Assembly (NCBI GenBank): GCA_944739405.2
Contig: OX123185.2
Coordinates: forward strand, 5,329,840 to 5,393,839
Reading direction: 5' to 3'
Source of the DNA: Euclidia mi
Lineage: Eukaryota; Arthropoda; Insecta; Lepidoptera; Erebidae
DNA length: 64,000 nt
Of the stretch, positions 1-11,714 are shown in pieces (the stretch's first letter is position 1; the number at the start of each line of letters is the position of its first letter). A program made the position numbers and the translations under genes. Below the pieces are notes generated by a model. It saw only the letters and a list, made by a program, of their open reading frames with translations. It searched no databases and was not told where the DNA came from.

Positions 1-269
1 GCACCGCCTGAGCGACGGTGTACGGCCATTATACTCGTATGTTAATTTACTTCGTAATCTCCTCTATACTCGGCTAGCGTTATGGTATGCCATGCATTTA
101 AACTGCATGTTACTTGTGAGAATATACTGAAATGCGAACAACTCTTTTGCTTTTACATGACTGATAGTTATCATTGTCATCTTGACCACTTACATAATTA
201 CATTATACTTGTCTAGACTGTATCATTCTCAAGGCTTCTTTTTCTTATATATTTTTTTCCTATCTGTGG
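1..269. other. no gene recognised
   Basis: AT-rich single-copy-looking sequence. I see no reading frame, RNA gene or repeat that I can name here. Confidence 0.5.
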
Positions 270-665
270 AATGGGGGTTATATGGGACTTGACGGCTGTA
301 GTGCAAGGCCGTAATACCAACTAAAATCACAACGCATACTTCCAAGCCATTTTGGGGGCGCCAGGGGGTCGCGTTAGCATTCTACTCTGGCACCCCGGCG
401 GATAGCCCGAATTCCACAACCTCCTTGGCGGCGGATAACGGTATTGGGTTCCGCCGACAACATCGCATCTCCTCTTCCTCTGCGGCCCCACCGCAACGCA
501 ACAAATGATGCGCCCCCATTTGATCGCGGGAGATAAAGCGCGCGGCAACGCAACACCGACACGCCTCATCGCGCCCGACTGCGTCCACTCCCGGGATCCC
601 GTGGGTGCCCAAGCCACGGTTACTGAGCCCACCCACCACGACTAGATGGAGATCCCACAGGGGTG
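270..665 (-). repeat. GC-rich dispersed repeat, copy 1
   Basis: This GC-rich island in AT-rich DNA is homologous, on the opposite strand, to 52705-53275. Both share 'ggctcagtaaccgtggcttg' and the segment around 'ctcccgcgatcaaatggggg', and this copy ends in an AT-rich tail near 270-345. The pattern suggests the 3' portion of a non-LTR retrotransposon or a SINE-like derivative, but I see no conserved protein motif. The open frames in it (for example 327-632 and 382-639 on the minus strand) arise from GC-rich composition and are not treated as genes. Confidence 0.6.
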
Positions 666-1019
666 ATCATACTCAAGGCTGTATCAACATCCATATTCGA
701 AGAGTGCCTGATCTTTTCCCGTTTATGTTGTTCCTGTACTTTGAAATATTTATTTTATTCGGCTTTTATGACTTTTTTGCTATTATGTGTGTATTTTAAA
801 ACGTGATAATGTACTATTTAAATAATTTTATTTTAATTTCAACTTACCAACTATTTAAAGACGGTATTTTAGTGAATAAAATAATAAATAAAATTAGATA
901 ATAACTATATAAGGTTACTGTACAATGAAGCTGACATAACTATTTTACTGTTTAACGATTTAAACTTCCAAATAAATGAAATAGAATTACTGTGAATCTG
1001 GAACCGGCGAGCATCATGT
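666..1019. other. no gene recognised
   Basis: Very AT-rich stretch with runs of a and t. Nothing recognisable as a gene or repeat. Confidence 0.5.
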
Positions 1020-1145
1020 ATGAACAGAGTAATGAATGTAGAGGAAGCGCGTGAGGTTTGTAAGGATAGATGCAAACGGCGTTCCGTTGTCCCTGCCTAC
1101 CCCGACGGGAAAAAGGCGTGAGTATATGTATGTAGGTACTATGAA
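1020..1145 (+). pseudogene. LINE 3' end: last codons plus tail (family L)
   Basis: From 1020 to the stop at 1119-1121 the frame encodes a tail containing EEAREVCKDR and AYPDGKKA before the stop. The same C-terminal signature is encoded at the 3' end of the LINE fragment at 58383-59165, and the same nucleotide tail closes the LINE at 39213-40090. All three end in the lepidopteran-type 'cctacccc...gggaaa..ggcgtgag' motif followed by 'tatgtatg' repeats. It is a severely 5'-truncated insertion with no RT domain. Non-LTR origin is clear from the shared end; the clade is not resolved. Confidence 0.7.
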
Positions 1146-1802
1146 TCAGTCTGCACAAATAATAAGTATGTAGGTGTTCTAGTGTATAATTTTAATAAAT
1201 GTGACAATAATGTAAATCGAATATTGTGCAAGCTTCAATTGTACTCTTGCATGGCGAATTTAGTTAAAGATGCTGTACCGTGTCATCATAATATCTTGTA
1301 AAACAAATAAAAGATATCTCCGTATATCTTTAGTGTGCATGCCACAATATGGTCCCGTGTGAGTCCAGTACAAAGCCAGTGGCGCTGGTATTACACAGCT
1401 TGGGCTCGTACGCACTGCGGCCGCGCGACGTAAACCTCGGATTTTTGTGCCATCATCTAATCTTACTCCGTATCGCTTCACTTCCAATAAACCACACTCT
1501 TTATTGTTCTTGCAACCTTAAAAATATGCACCCTGCTTTTAGCTGCGGCCTTGTGTTTTCAATATGAATAAATGTCTTGTAAATTATGAAGCCTCCTTGG
1601 AATGGTTCCTTTGCGTCGCTGCGTTTCTTTTTTACGTGGAGAACGTGCTTGTAATGTATGTCATAATACCTTTCTTTTCCTGCATATGGTTACTGGTACA
1701 CGTTCATTTCGGAATGGAATTACTGGAGTTTTCTTAGTAGTGTCTTACTATTATAGTCCTATAATATTAATAATAAAAAAAATATGTTTTGCCACTTACA
1801 CA
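1146..1802. other. no gene recognised
   Basis: AT-rich sequence with a short GC-richer patch near 1370-1435. The small open frames here (such as 1602-1925) show no family motif and no sign of coding selection. Confidence 0.5.
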
Positions 1803-2090
1803 CATCACTATCTAGTCCCAAACCCAGCAGAGCTTGTACTATGGGTACTAAGTAATGGATACATACATACCTACATAAGCTCACGCTTGTTTCCCGAAGG
1901 GGTAGACAGAAACTACGGAGAATAATGGATAATAATACTTTATTTTCTAAATACATACATAATAATACCTAGACCAAGACAAACACCCATGTTCATGCAC
2001 ACAAATATTTGACTTATCGGTTATTGTAGCCCCAACCTTCGGCGTAGCAGTCACTTACATTTCCGCTGCGCCAACCGGTCGTCATTATAT
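1803..2090 (-). repeat. degraded tRNA-headed SINE (family F), interrupted
   Basis: Read on the minus strand, the head at about 2085-2025 contains 'ggttggcgcagcgg', a pol III A-box-like stretch, followed by 'ccgaaggttggggctac' where a B box would lie. The body then runs through 'tttgtgtgcatgaacatg', and a further part lies at 1803-1862. Between the two parts sits a LINE-family-L tail (about 1866-1922). The head is too decayed to be a tRNA gene. Confidence 0.5.
1866..1922 (-). repeat. LINE family L 3' tail fragment inside SINE F
   Basis: The complement carries 'ctaccccttcgggaaacaag' followed by a 'gtatgtatg'-type end, matching the 3' end of the LINE copies at 40020-40090 and 58383-58430. Only the tail is present. 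Confidence 0.5.
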
Positions 2091-5000
2091 AGTCCTATCA
2101 AAACAATAATGAGTTCTTGTACTGAAAACCAAATTATAAATTATGTACACCTTGACTAGTCACATTCATCTTGTAGATCGGCGGCGCCGTCGTCGAAGCA
2201 ACCGAAGATCACAGGATATACCTAACACAAAGTTACAAATAATCTCAATTTTCATTTGTACCTACATATACACACCGGTACACGTTTCTAAAACAAGCTA
2301 GCTAATTCTGTAGATCAAATTCAAATAAACAGTTTCATCAATCCAAAATAGGATTCATTAGAATGACGAGGGCGACTTTGCCAGCATCGCTGCCTTATTG
2401 GACAATAGTTCATACTAATGCGGGCGTTGATATTTTATGTGAGGGTGATTACCAGCAGTGTTTCTTAGCAGTTGATCCTATTACTAATCAGACCCCAGTA
2501 CCCCACACATAATCAAGAGATTCTTCCATCAATCTATCGCCTGTGTTGTGAAACTTTGAACTACATTTACGGGTCGGAATCGCTTAGCTTTTTAACACGC
2601 TTTTATTAGGTCTTAGTGTATGTAACTAACTATGTAATGGAATCTAAGCTAACTAATTTAACCATCTGCTTAGGGTCGTAGCGTAATGAAAATTGGCAGC
2701 TGTATGTAGTTCTGATGAAAATGCAATAATATGCTACTGTCAAACTGATCTGATGACCACACTTTTACAATCAAATATTATAATTAAAAGCACATAGTTT
2801 ACACTTCAGCCCAGAAATAGAGACAACTTGAACAATCCATAATTAAATTTTTGGTTTTACGTGCAGTTATAAAAGCGTGTTTTTCTAGTGTTTATTAAAC
2901 TATTAATTTATTGATAGTAATGGTTACGAAGTAATTATTTAGTAATCTATGGTAATGGTATATTTGTGTAGCATTAAAATCAAACATATGTGTACAAATC
3001 CCAAAATTTTAGAAGTAAGTTGGTATATTTAGTAGGCAAGAAAAGTTTAGGTAAACCATTGATCTATATTAAATAGTGGAAAAGTTAGAACAGGCTGGTA
3101 ACGAGTAATACAATGGTCGCAAGTTAATAATAATAGGTATCAAAGATAACAGACAGATACATCCAATTAATTTGAAACTGTACAATTACAAAGTTTTCTG
3201 AGGAGCGTATTCCTTGAGCTATTAATTAGAACATTAGTTTCGCAACTGATCTTTTGGACGGGGCGATATCTTACACAATATCTTTCATAGAGGTGCACAC
3301 CGATATAAGAATTCAGGCAGGACTATCTACTTATCTAACTGTCTTGTTAGACGTAAGTGACGGCATTTCTTCATGTTGGTCTATGTTTTACAATATAGGC
3401 CTGAAGAAATAATTTCAAACTTGCCCGATGTAAACCTATAACTTGTATTGATCTAACGGGTCTTAATCGTGTAATCACTCAACAATAAAGATGAACACAG
3501 GTAGTGTAACCTACGACAAAATGTCAAGATATTTCTTTTTAAGGGTTCAGGGTGAGTTCATAACACTATTTCTCAATACAGCGAAGTTATGAAGCTGAGC
3601 GAAGGGGAACTTCAAACACCTAATGATTGAGTGCTCTCAGTATTCTGTGCTCAGAGAACTTAGTAGTCTATGGATCTTTGAGCGACAACTCAGTGTAGGC
3701 AAAGTGCTCAGATATTTACATATAGGCGCATTTCCTATGGGCGCTCTGAAGACAAACTTTCTGTGACCCAAATTGCCGCTTGGCGGCGTGGCAGTCACGT
3801 TGTGACAGCTGTCTCTACGAGAGCAAGAGAGACGAACGTTCCTATTATGTATCTTAACTACAAGAGCAAGAGAGACAAAGAACGACGCCAGCGGCGCCAA
3901 CTACGAACTAAACTGGAGACAGTCCCCACTTGGAATCAGCACACGAAATTCCTCCAAGAACTGCGCTTCTATGTAAATCTGTATTCATTGGCGTAGGTAC
4001 TGCAAGTGCAAACGTCATTCACATGATACAAACCTAGTTAAACAATGCAATAGAAGTGATTTACATTCGCCAAACAAACACGAAAGTGTTTATATTGCAC
4101 AACGGTTCACATATGCACTGCATCCGGATGCAAATATTAAACATAATTATTCAAATCGACGCCGTTACATTTTTACATCACTATACAACTAGGCCTAGTG
4201 TGCACACATGCCTTTTGTCATCGTCACAAAAAAAAACTCGCTACACTTTTTTTATATACTTTGTTTACATGGAAACAAACGGACATCTGAACTCAACTGG
4301 GGTAAAACCTGTACTATGGTAGCCAGATAATTAATAAACCTGATAAACATTACTCACTTACTCAGTGAATCAAAGCGACTACGAATCACGCACTGAATTT
4401 AACGATACTGAATGACACCTGCACACTCTTTGAAGTAACAAACTAATCACGTAGACACCATGACAGTCTTGACACGGGCATGTTCGCGAGTCACCGGACA
4501 AAAATGATAGCTGCCCGTCAAACCGAAGCACGCGGTGACAGCCAGCCGAGACAAGAGTGACGTCACAATTACCGTGACAAAACTCACCCGTGTGCACCTA
4601 CCCTTACACGATCATACTTAATTATCTTGTAGCTCTGGACCCGTGGATTCTGTTGTGAATGAAAGGGTCGCACTCGACAATAGGCTCATTAAATTTTAAA
4701 TATAATATTGCTTTACAATGGTAGCATTTACTTGCAAAGCTCTTTGTACGGACAAAAAAGAAGCAGTCTGCGTAGTCTTGTACCTTTTTTTGTTTATTTA
4801 GTGTTTCAGAAGCGTATAATACGTTTTAACGCAGTAACTAGATTTGTCCCGTTTTTGTCTCGGTTTTACCTGCGTCACATAAAGTTTCGTAATTTTGCTT
4901 AGTTTCCCAGGTATTATTTTTGCTTAGTATGACTTGGCATGATGTGCACAACGAGTAGACTTCGGCTTGGTGATGGGTCTTTTAACACACTGTATATTTT

Positions 5001-5239
5001 TCAGATGTTGTCACTCTCTTACTTTAAAAGGTAAAAAGTAACAAATTGACTTTGAGAAACAATGTTATAAGAAACCTTAATGTCATTGTAAAGACCTATC
5101 TATACACACCACGTAAGTATACGACCGACGAAAACAGTTAAAATTCAGTTTCATGTATGGCGAATTTTCTATTTCTTTTATTTTTGTATAAAAATCTTGA
5201 AGCAATTCACAGAATTCATATCTACCTACAAATTTTCAA
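2091..5239. other. no gene recognised
   Basis: About 3.1 kb without a recognisable gene or repeat. There is a small direct repeat of 'agagcaagagagac' near 3820 and 3862. Short open frames show no recognisable domain. Confidence 0.5.
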
Positions 5240-5345
5240 ATGTATAGTCTCAATAATTTCGGAATAAAGCGGCTGTGTCATACGGACGGACAGACAAAGA
5301 GACAGACAGACACGGCGAATCTATAAGGGTTCCGTTTTGTGCCAT
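5240..5345 (+). repeat. end fragment of a common dispersed repeat (family H)
   Basis: The 'gacggacagacaaagagaca' tract followed by 'ctataagggttccgtttt' resembles the end of a widespread lepidopteran repeat whose other end begins 'ccggccaagtgcg...gtcgg', seen in this window at 41341. Assignment as one family is from recollection of lepidopteran repeats, not from an alignment here. Confidence 0.4.
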
Positions 5346-6313
5346 TTTTGTCTACAAACCCCTAAATAGAGACTGAAAGAGTTGAAATGCCCCATCAAAC
5401 CCCTTTAACGCATGTGTGGACTGTATGTCCGTACACATTATCATCAACGCCAACTAATTTCGCAGTTCGTCATGATTGTTTCACAAAGTGTGAAATACAC
5501 GCGTGAGGCGAGTATACAAGTGCAGTGTTTACAATGACATGTGTCGACCGTAAGGCGAGCCGGCGCTGAAAGATTACGTGCCTCCTAACTAGCGATCCGA
5601 TTCGCTTTGTTCGTCACGTACATGTCAAAGCATGTAGTGTTCTGAGAGCCCCTACTGCCGCCACAAAGGGATTTCATTACCTACCTTCAGCAGCTTGAAG
5701 CGCGTAAAAATATAAAGCTACGGCCGACATACACAATTAGTGACTGCAGTTAAAATGCTTGGATTATTTTAATGTGGACAGTTGTAAGTTTGGATGGACA
5801 AGTTTCTGAAATCAGTCTTCGCGTTTGATAAAATGCTTCGTGTAAAGAATTCTCAAATCTCTTAATCGTAACCTAACTGGTTTGATATACGATTAAGAGG
5901 CTTACAAAGTATTTTATGAGAAGCAAAGAATATTGAGAGGAAGGAAAACACGGCATCAAACCCTGTAGCCGACACTCAATTCGGAGAGGATAAGTCCGGC
6001 TGTGGACTGCGAAAAGCTGTAAACGAGGAAGGAACACCGCCATGCCTAAACTAAAAGTGTGTACAGACCTGCTGGTGCAGTGTAGGACAAGGTTTTAGTG
6101 TATATGACACAGATCGTCACAGGTTTGACGAGTTTACATGCTTCACAAGCACTCTGTCGGCTATAACTAAGGAATCGATACACCACAAAGGCTTCGATCT
6201 GCATCAACAGCGAATTTATGTTCCAGTCACGAGTATACAACAACCGCATATCTGTCATGTCATACGATATTTGCTAGCGGGTCTTAGTCGCATTGGCAAA
6301 TATAAATATATTC
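5346..6313. other. no gene; imperfect inverted repeat at 5827-5930
   Basis: Two arms built around 'ctcttaatcgta' (5858-5869) and 'tacgattaagag' (5888-5899) extend imperfectly outward (ataaaatgctt... versus ...agtattttat). This could be a decayed foldback element or a palindromic insertion. No gene is visible. Confidence 0.4.
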
Positions 6314-6470
6314 CGCCTCAGTGGTCCAGTGGATAGATGCGACTGCTGATCGGATGTCCCGGGTTCGATTCCCGGGTCGGGCAAAAGTGTTACTGGGCGA
6401 AGCGTGGGTGTAATGTTAAACCTCTGCCTACCCCTTCGGGGATACAGGGGTGAGTCTATAAAAAAATATA
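6314..6470 (+). repeat. SINE family A, internally deleted
   Basis: The tRNA-like head contains 'tggtccagtggatag' (A-box region) and 'gggttcgattcccgggtcgg' (B-box region). The usual middle of the family, seen at 30950-31080, is missing. The copy jumps from the head to 'gtgggtgtaat' and the 'ctaccccttcggggatacag' tail, and ends in an A/T-rich run. Confidence 0.8.
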
Positions 6471-7926
6471 TAAATATAAAAAAAATATAAGGTTATATAT
6501 ACATCTCATAAACCTCTCTGCTTCTACCTTTTGCGTCGGTCGTGTTCACATGAAGAAATAATAAGTAGCTACATACAGCCATTACATCACCTTAATAAAC
6601 GCTGTACCTATAATGTATGTATATAAGAACGTATGCGAAAGTTTAAAATCATTTATCCTGTGTATCGTGTGCATAATATTATGTTTAACATATTTGATTG
6701 TAAAAGGAAAATGAAAACGATGACTAAAGAGTTTTCTAAAGTTCTTCAATACATCCTAATGGAAGGTATATAAACGTAAAAAGTGAATAAGGTTCGGGTA
6801 TAACTTAGAGAGAGGATTCGGTCCTATTTCCAAGCACGAATCGTTGAAATTTTCCTCTTTGTTTCGCGTTAGCAGTGAATACATGTTACTCACTTCAGTA
6901 GCCCCGTTTCGATTCACTTTGTCAGGGGGACCCATGTTATTTGAAATCGGTGCTTAAAATATTATGAGACTATAAGACATTAGGTTCATTTCATTTTTAA
7001 ATGAACCTAATGTCTTAAGTTGTTTCTGCCTGGATTTGTATGCTCGGATGGGAAACAACTACGATAGCAAAAAGGCGCTACATCTCTCCAACTCCTCTAA
7101 ATATGAAGTGACAGCGATGCAAGTGTTACAAAGGCTTGTTTTGTATCCACCTACTTGGTCCGATAGTTAATCAAAATATCAAGGTCGACTTCAATCTTCT
7201 TTTTCTTTCGTGTCAATTTACTTTTACACAAATCAGTATAAAATGTATAACTTTGTACATTTTGCAATGTGTTTCTTTATTATATTTTGCCCAGAATACA
7301 GTCAACATTCCTGTATTTTCGGAGGCATTCAGGAAGTCTTCAAGTGAACATGAGTCTGGCGAATAACATAATATTCGGTAGATAATTGATTGCGTCTCAC
7401 TCATACCTATAGAGTTTCTAATACATAGGCCATTTAACAGAGCCTTACTGGATATAGTTTGAATAAGCCGATGCAATGCAGCAAAATATCTATAGATATA
7501 GCTAAATAATATAAATCAAATCAAAATCAAGTGCCTAGCATGACTCATTTACTCACTGAAAACAACAATAATACAATATTAGTGTAATAAAGGGTAATAA
7601 TAGTCTAAAAGTCAACTGCACAGGATATGAAAGATTTTCTTTTTCAAAAGCGCGTTCAAAAGTTTGATTTGCTCCAAAGTTTAAATTGTCTCGAAGCACG
7701 TTCGAAACATCAGATCTGTTATATTGATACAACTTTTTAACAATACAAGAATAACTCGGCACCGAGGACGCGGGATGTGTTTTGAGTTTTCATCCTTTAT
7801 GAATTCCTTTAAAATCTATCTTAGGTTTAGTTTTGAGATCAAAAATTTTACAGGACAAATTTTATTTGCTTTTTAGATGTGCTCTCTAGATTCTGAAAGT
7901 ATACTATTATTTATGCTCACATTCTA
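6471..7926. other. no gene; one perfect palindrome
   Basis: AT-rich sequence. The only structure I see is a perfect hairpin with 19-bp arms (6973-6991 and 6999-7017) and a 7-nt loop. Frames such as 7136-7366 carry no recognisable domain. Confidence 0.5.
6973..7017. repeat. perfect palindrome, 19-bp arms, 7-nt loop
   Basis: Arm 1 is 'taagacattaggttcattt' and arm 2 is its exact reverse complement. The surrounding sequence is not itself palindromic and no transposon termini are visible beside it. Confidence 0.9.
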
Positions 7927-8012
7927 GTCAAAGATGTCCTCTGCTGGACATAGAACTCCTACAAGGCAGACCGATCTTTAGCCGCCCGCATCCAGCCGCA
8001 TTTGATCTACTA
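7927..8012 (-). repeat. RTE retrotransposon 3' end fragment
   Basis: It matches the 3' end of the full-length RTE copy at 27236-27321: both share 'tgctggacata', an 'acaaggcagaccg/acacagaccgg'-type stretch and 'agccgcccgcatccagccgc'. It is a 5'-truncated remnant. Confidence 0.6.
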
Positions 8013-8045
8013 ATACTATAAAAGCGAAAGCTTGTGAAAACCACA
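8009..8045 (+). repeat. possible Helitron 5' end remnant
   Basis: The string 'ctactaatactataaaagcg' resembles the 5' terminus of many lepidopteran Helitrons. There is no matching 3' hairpin and end nearby, so this is only a resemblance. Confidence 0.25.
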
Positions 8046-8101
8046 AAATAAAAAACAGTTCAAAGAAACTAAAAAGAGTCGATTTTGGGGGCCAGGAGGA
8101 A

Positions 8102-8163
8102 AGATCAGAACTAGATATGATGAATTTGGGTCACTAGAACCATCTAAACTAGTTCTGATCTCT
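8102..8163. repeat. inverted repeat (agatcagaactag / ctagttctgatct)
   Basis: The 13-bp arms at 8103-8115 and about 8150-8162 enclose a loop of roughly 34 nt. Next to it (8220-8335) is a degenerate AT-rich tandem of 'tatttataatatctgta'-like units. Confidence 0.6.
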
Positions 8164-8334
8164 TAGCATTACCAAAGGATACTGCAGAGAAGGTAACCAT
8201 ATTAGACACTCGATGCTTATTGAATATTATTTATAATATCTGTAAAAATCATATTAAGTATTTATAATATCTGTAAATCATACTATTTATGATATCTATA
8301 TAAATAATATTATTTATAATAGGTATCTGTATAA

Positions 8335-8547
8335 ATGTTTAAAATTCACCACGGGATGTGGGTTCGGGATCGGGTAGAAAGCCCAAATAAAAAAGTTATA
8401 ATTTTTACTGGTGCGTTAATAGCAATAATAATGACTGGATTATTGGTGTACTTAGTGGTTGGTAACACCGACTGCCAAGTTGGAAATAGGATCGATTCAC
8501 ACACTTGTGGAAATAATTATAATCTTATCAAAATTGCGACAAAGTAA
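8335..8547 (+). CDS. small ORF with predicted membrane segment (unassigned)
   Basis: This 70-codon frame begins MFKIHHGMWVRDRVE. It has a hydrophilic N terminus with basic residues (PNKK), then a continuous hydrophobic stretch of about 22 residues (VIIFTGALIAIIMTG... residues 21-42), then a polar tail with two cysteines. The layout (short basic N terminus, one membrane segment, small outer tail) is that of a signal-anchor protein or the first coding exon of one. The frame ends at 'aaagtaaac', where an intron donor (aaa|gtaaac) could overlap the stop. I recognise no family. Chance is a real alternative because the region is AT-rich and a T-rich codon run easily encodes hydrophobic residues. 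Confidence 0.25.
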   Translation: MFKIHHGMWVRDRVESPNKKVIIFTGALIAIIMTGLLVYLVVGNTDCQVGNRIDSHTCGNNYNLIKIATK

Positions 8548-10097
8548 ACACAAAATAATGCCAATATTACTCTAGCGATCGATAATACAATTAGTCTCCG
8601 TCACATAATTAGATGTCCAATATGGGTGAATTAATTAAAATAACGCATTTAATTCGACGAACCCCATCGAAACTAAGTAGACATTAAACAAACAAATGGA
8701 ATAAACAGGGTTCATTAATATTCAACGAGTGATATTTGTTCGATATGTTTTGTACTGCAAACACATTTGTGTATATATTGTTAATTTTGTGAAAATCTGA
8801 ATTATTTCAATTGTGTTGTTGCAATTAATTAAACGTTCGATCCTGGCTGTGAGTTTTTTACATCATTGTTAGCGAGTAAATGTATTTTTGGCTATAGAAA
8901 TTGCATCTTTTGTTCTATTGATTGAACGGCGCAGTAATTTTTAATTTTTTTTTTTCAAATAACAAAGGCAAACATCACCTAACGTGTCTTACTTACTTTT
9001 ATTTTTATCAATCACCGAGGTCGCCGCCGCGTCACCTACAACACTACGCCACGGTAATGTTGTCTGTATAACATAATTCATTTACGCTATCGCTCCAATC
9101 ATAACAACTAGAATGTTACATAGGTTTGTATCTACAACACGGCGAAGTAGTGCTTTATATAAGTAACATTCGCGGAGTAACTCAGACGTAACTAACCATA
9201 CACTTGCACTACCTACCAGTCCAAAAGATCAGTGTTTTCTCGTGATTGCATAATACCTATTCCTTCGACGTAAGCAGCTCAGAAACAATGTATAAATTCA
9301 TCAGGCTAATTGATTGCGATCATCAAGAAACCAAACGAAAAAGGAAAAAGTTTCTCATCAATACAATGTTAAAAAAACCTGATGCTTCATTGTTATTCAT
9401 CTGAAAACCAGCAGCGAAGTGGCACTTCCCCGCGAGTGATAGCTTTAATCAAACCCTTTACTGAACTATAACAAAAGGGTGCAAGTATACCCACACGGAA
9501 TGCTAAAATAACCTTGATAAAATATTCACATACACAGCGTAGGGGTCCCGTTCTAGAGAATTCCTTGTAGGGGAGAGTGGAATTTATTGGACACCTTCCG
9601 TTTCAATTAGCGAATGCATTGTGAAGATGGTGTCATCCCGGTCCGGCTGGCCCTCTCCGAGTTTGAATGAGTGTTCTCGGACAGAAGAGAAATGTTACAC
9701 AAAGCTTAGCATTTCTACGTACGTATACTTCTCGCTGAACAACGTATCTTTCACAAATAAAATAAGTGAGTTAGAGTGGTCCAGCGAACGCCAGATTAAA
9801 CACACAGAAATCCCATACAATATCGTGAAATATCGCTGTCACATTAGAAACATTGACTTTCCAATTTACCGCACATATAACTTTAAGAAGGTTTAGCATT
9901 ACCCATTTTGCTAATGTGTAAAACCAAATAATTAGATGAATATCTATCTTGAATTCATTATTTTTCATTGATTCGATGCTAGTGACTAGGTCTCCTCAAA
10001 GGGAATACGGGAAGAGTCGAGATCCACAGATTCTATAGGTATGCCTAAGTTTTAACGTGTATACAAGTAAGATTTTTTTAATTCTCTTACATGCACT
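8548..10097. other. no gene recognised
   Basis: AT-rich DNA. The 91-codon frame at 9621-9896 and others lack any recognisable motif. Confidence 0.5.
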
Positions 10098-10590
10098 GTA
10101 GCTTATCAAGTCAAGTCAAAATCCTATATTCATTTGGGTCACAATATGACGCTTATGAATATCAAAATAATAAATTTATAAAATAATTACTTAATGACTC
10201 TACATTTACATTTACTGCCACGTTCGCAAAGCAAGGGCGTAGAACCATGAGAAAGAACGGGCAATAAAACTCACGGTCACTATTTTTCATCACCAGGTTT
10301 TGCATAATACACATAATTTACATTTTGTAAGGTGCTGCAACTGTTACACCTTCTATGAATATCACTTGTATATATTTACTGTACATATTAATACTCAGGC
10401 ATAATACTTAATTTTAATTTTGATGTTCCTTTAGTTAGCCTCCTCAGAATAGACATGGTGAAACAGGAGCATCCACTTACATTATATATACCTAATAATG
10501 CAGGCAATCCGCGAAAGTGATCAGAACCATGATGGAAATGATGCAGTTGAATATTAAAATTTAATACCAGCCGCAAGACTGTCATCTACC
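10098..10590 (-). repeat. LINE-type 3' region repeat (family K), copy 1
   Basis: The segment 10235-10590 is closely repeated at 13592-13925, with shared 'agaaagaacgggcaataaaa', 'ttgtaaggtgctgcaactgt' and 'ggaaatgatgcagtt'. The additional outer part (10098-10200, with 'attcatttgggtcacaatat') is a 3' tail also seen as a short piece at 39136-39180. The tail orientation puts the element on the minus strand. No coding motif is seen. Confidence 0.6.
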
Positions 10591-11324
10591 AGTCAACGCA
10601 AGTAGCACACGTTCACGAGTATGACGCATGGGCCAGCCATCATCCCTCTCGCCATATTAGAGGGACAGGGATGACCCGACACATCATTAAATTTAATGCC
10701 TCAGGGTGTACCCATCTACATAATATTGAATCGATACCAACGCCGAAAAACTCGCTTCCCTGTTGCCAAACGTAATTACGATAACATGTTATGTGAAAGT
10801 ATGATAAAGAGAGGATAAATTAGAAAGTGTGTTACTCTTGCTGCCTTTTCACTAAAGTATTGACTTCAATTAAATTATTTAATATTAATGGATCGCCATT
10901 CACGCCCCAATTTGCCCGGGTGGGGATAGATACTGAATAATTGAAGCCAGTTTGTTTCAGGCTTACCAAACTAATAATAGACTTTTTGTTCGCCAAACTT
11001 TTTCGTTATAAGTCATTAACTCTAAAGTAATCAAATTATGCTCGCAAAATCAACATCCATCGTGAAATATGTTAGTAAACTATAGGTTTACTCTTTTCAT
11101 ACAAAAATAATCTAGATCCCTAGGTGGACTAGTTCAGAATGATGCCCAAGGCTCTGGTACAATTTATAAAAAGGTACTGAAGTGAGAAACTCTTTTCTTA
11201 AGTAATTTGTGCAGTTATATGTGCCTATTTACAAAATCCATATATTCCTTAAGTATGTTCACGTGTTTCAGCCGCCTTAGACAGTTCTTTTTCTACAGAT
11301 TCTCCCTACTTTGAGACCAAATAA
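10591..11324. other. no gene recognised
   Basis: AT-rich sequence without identifiable genes or repeats. Confidence 0.5.
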
Positions 11325-11510
11325 TCGCATGTCATCATCCTCCTTCCGTTATCCCAGTTGTGACCCGGGGCACGCTTACTAGTCTAACCAGGTTTTACCG
11401 AATATTAGATTTTCTACAGAGTGGCTGGCTGTATGAGCCCCGCAGCCGAATTGTATAGCAATATTCCATGGTTTAAACTAGTGCCAGTTTATTCAGAGGT
11501 ATTGTTTGAG
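11325..11510 (-). repeat. SINE family B body fragment
   Basis: It matches the 3' body of the SINE at 40264-40607 (same strand) and 54705-55076 (opposite strand). Shared blocks are 'gcttactagtctaacc', 'ccgaatattag', 'agcaatattccatggttta' and 'actagtgccagttta'. The tRNA-like head is absent. Confidence 0.65.
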
Positions 11511-11714
11511 CTGTTCACTCAGAACATGCACTAACTGTAGTTAGAAATAAAACCGCGAGTTATGTCAAACTGATATATTTAACATTGCTAATTGATACAA
11601 TGAATTGATGAATGATAGAGTGATCGCGACGCGGATTACGTGAACACTGAGGCGTACATCGCACAGTAAACCTATAATAGCGTAAATTGCTGACGCGGGC
11701 ACATTTGCTGTACG

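Noticed and set aside
1602..1925. 107-codon frame as a host gene
   Set aside because: The hydrophobic composition arises from T-rich DNA, and the frame runs into SINE and LINE tail sequence at its 3' end.
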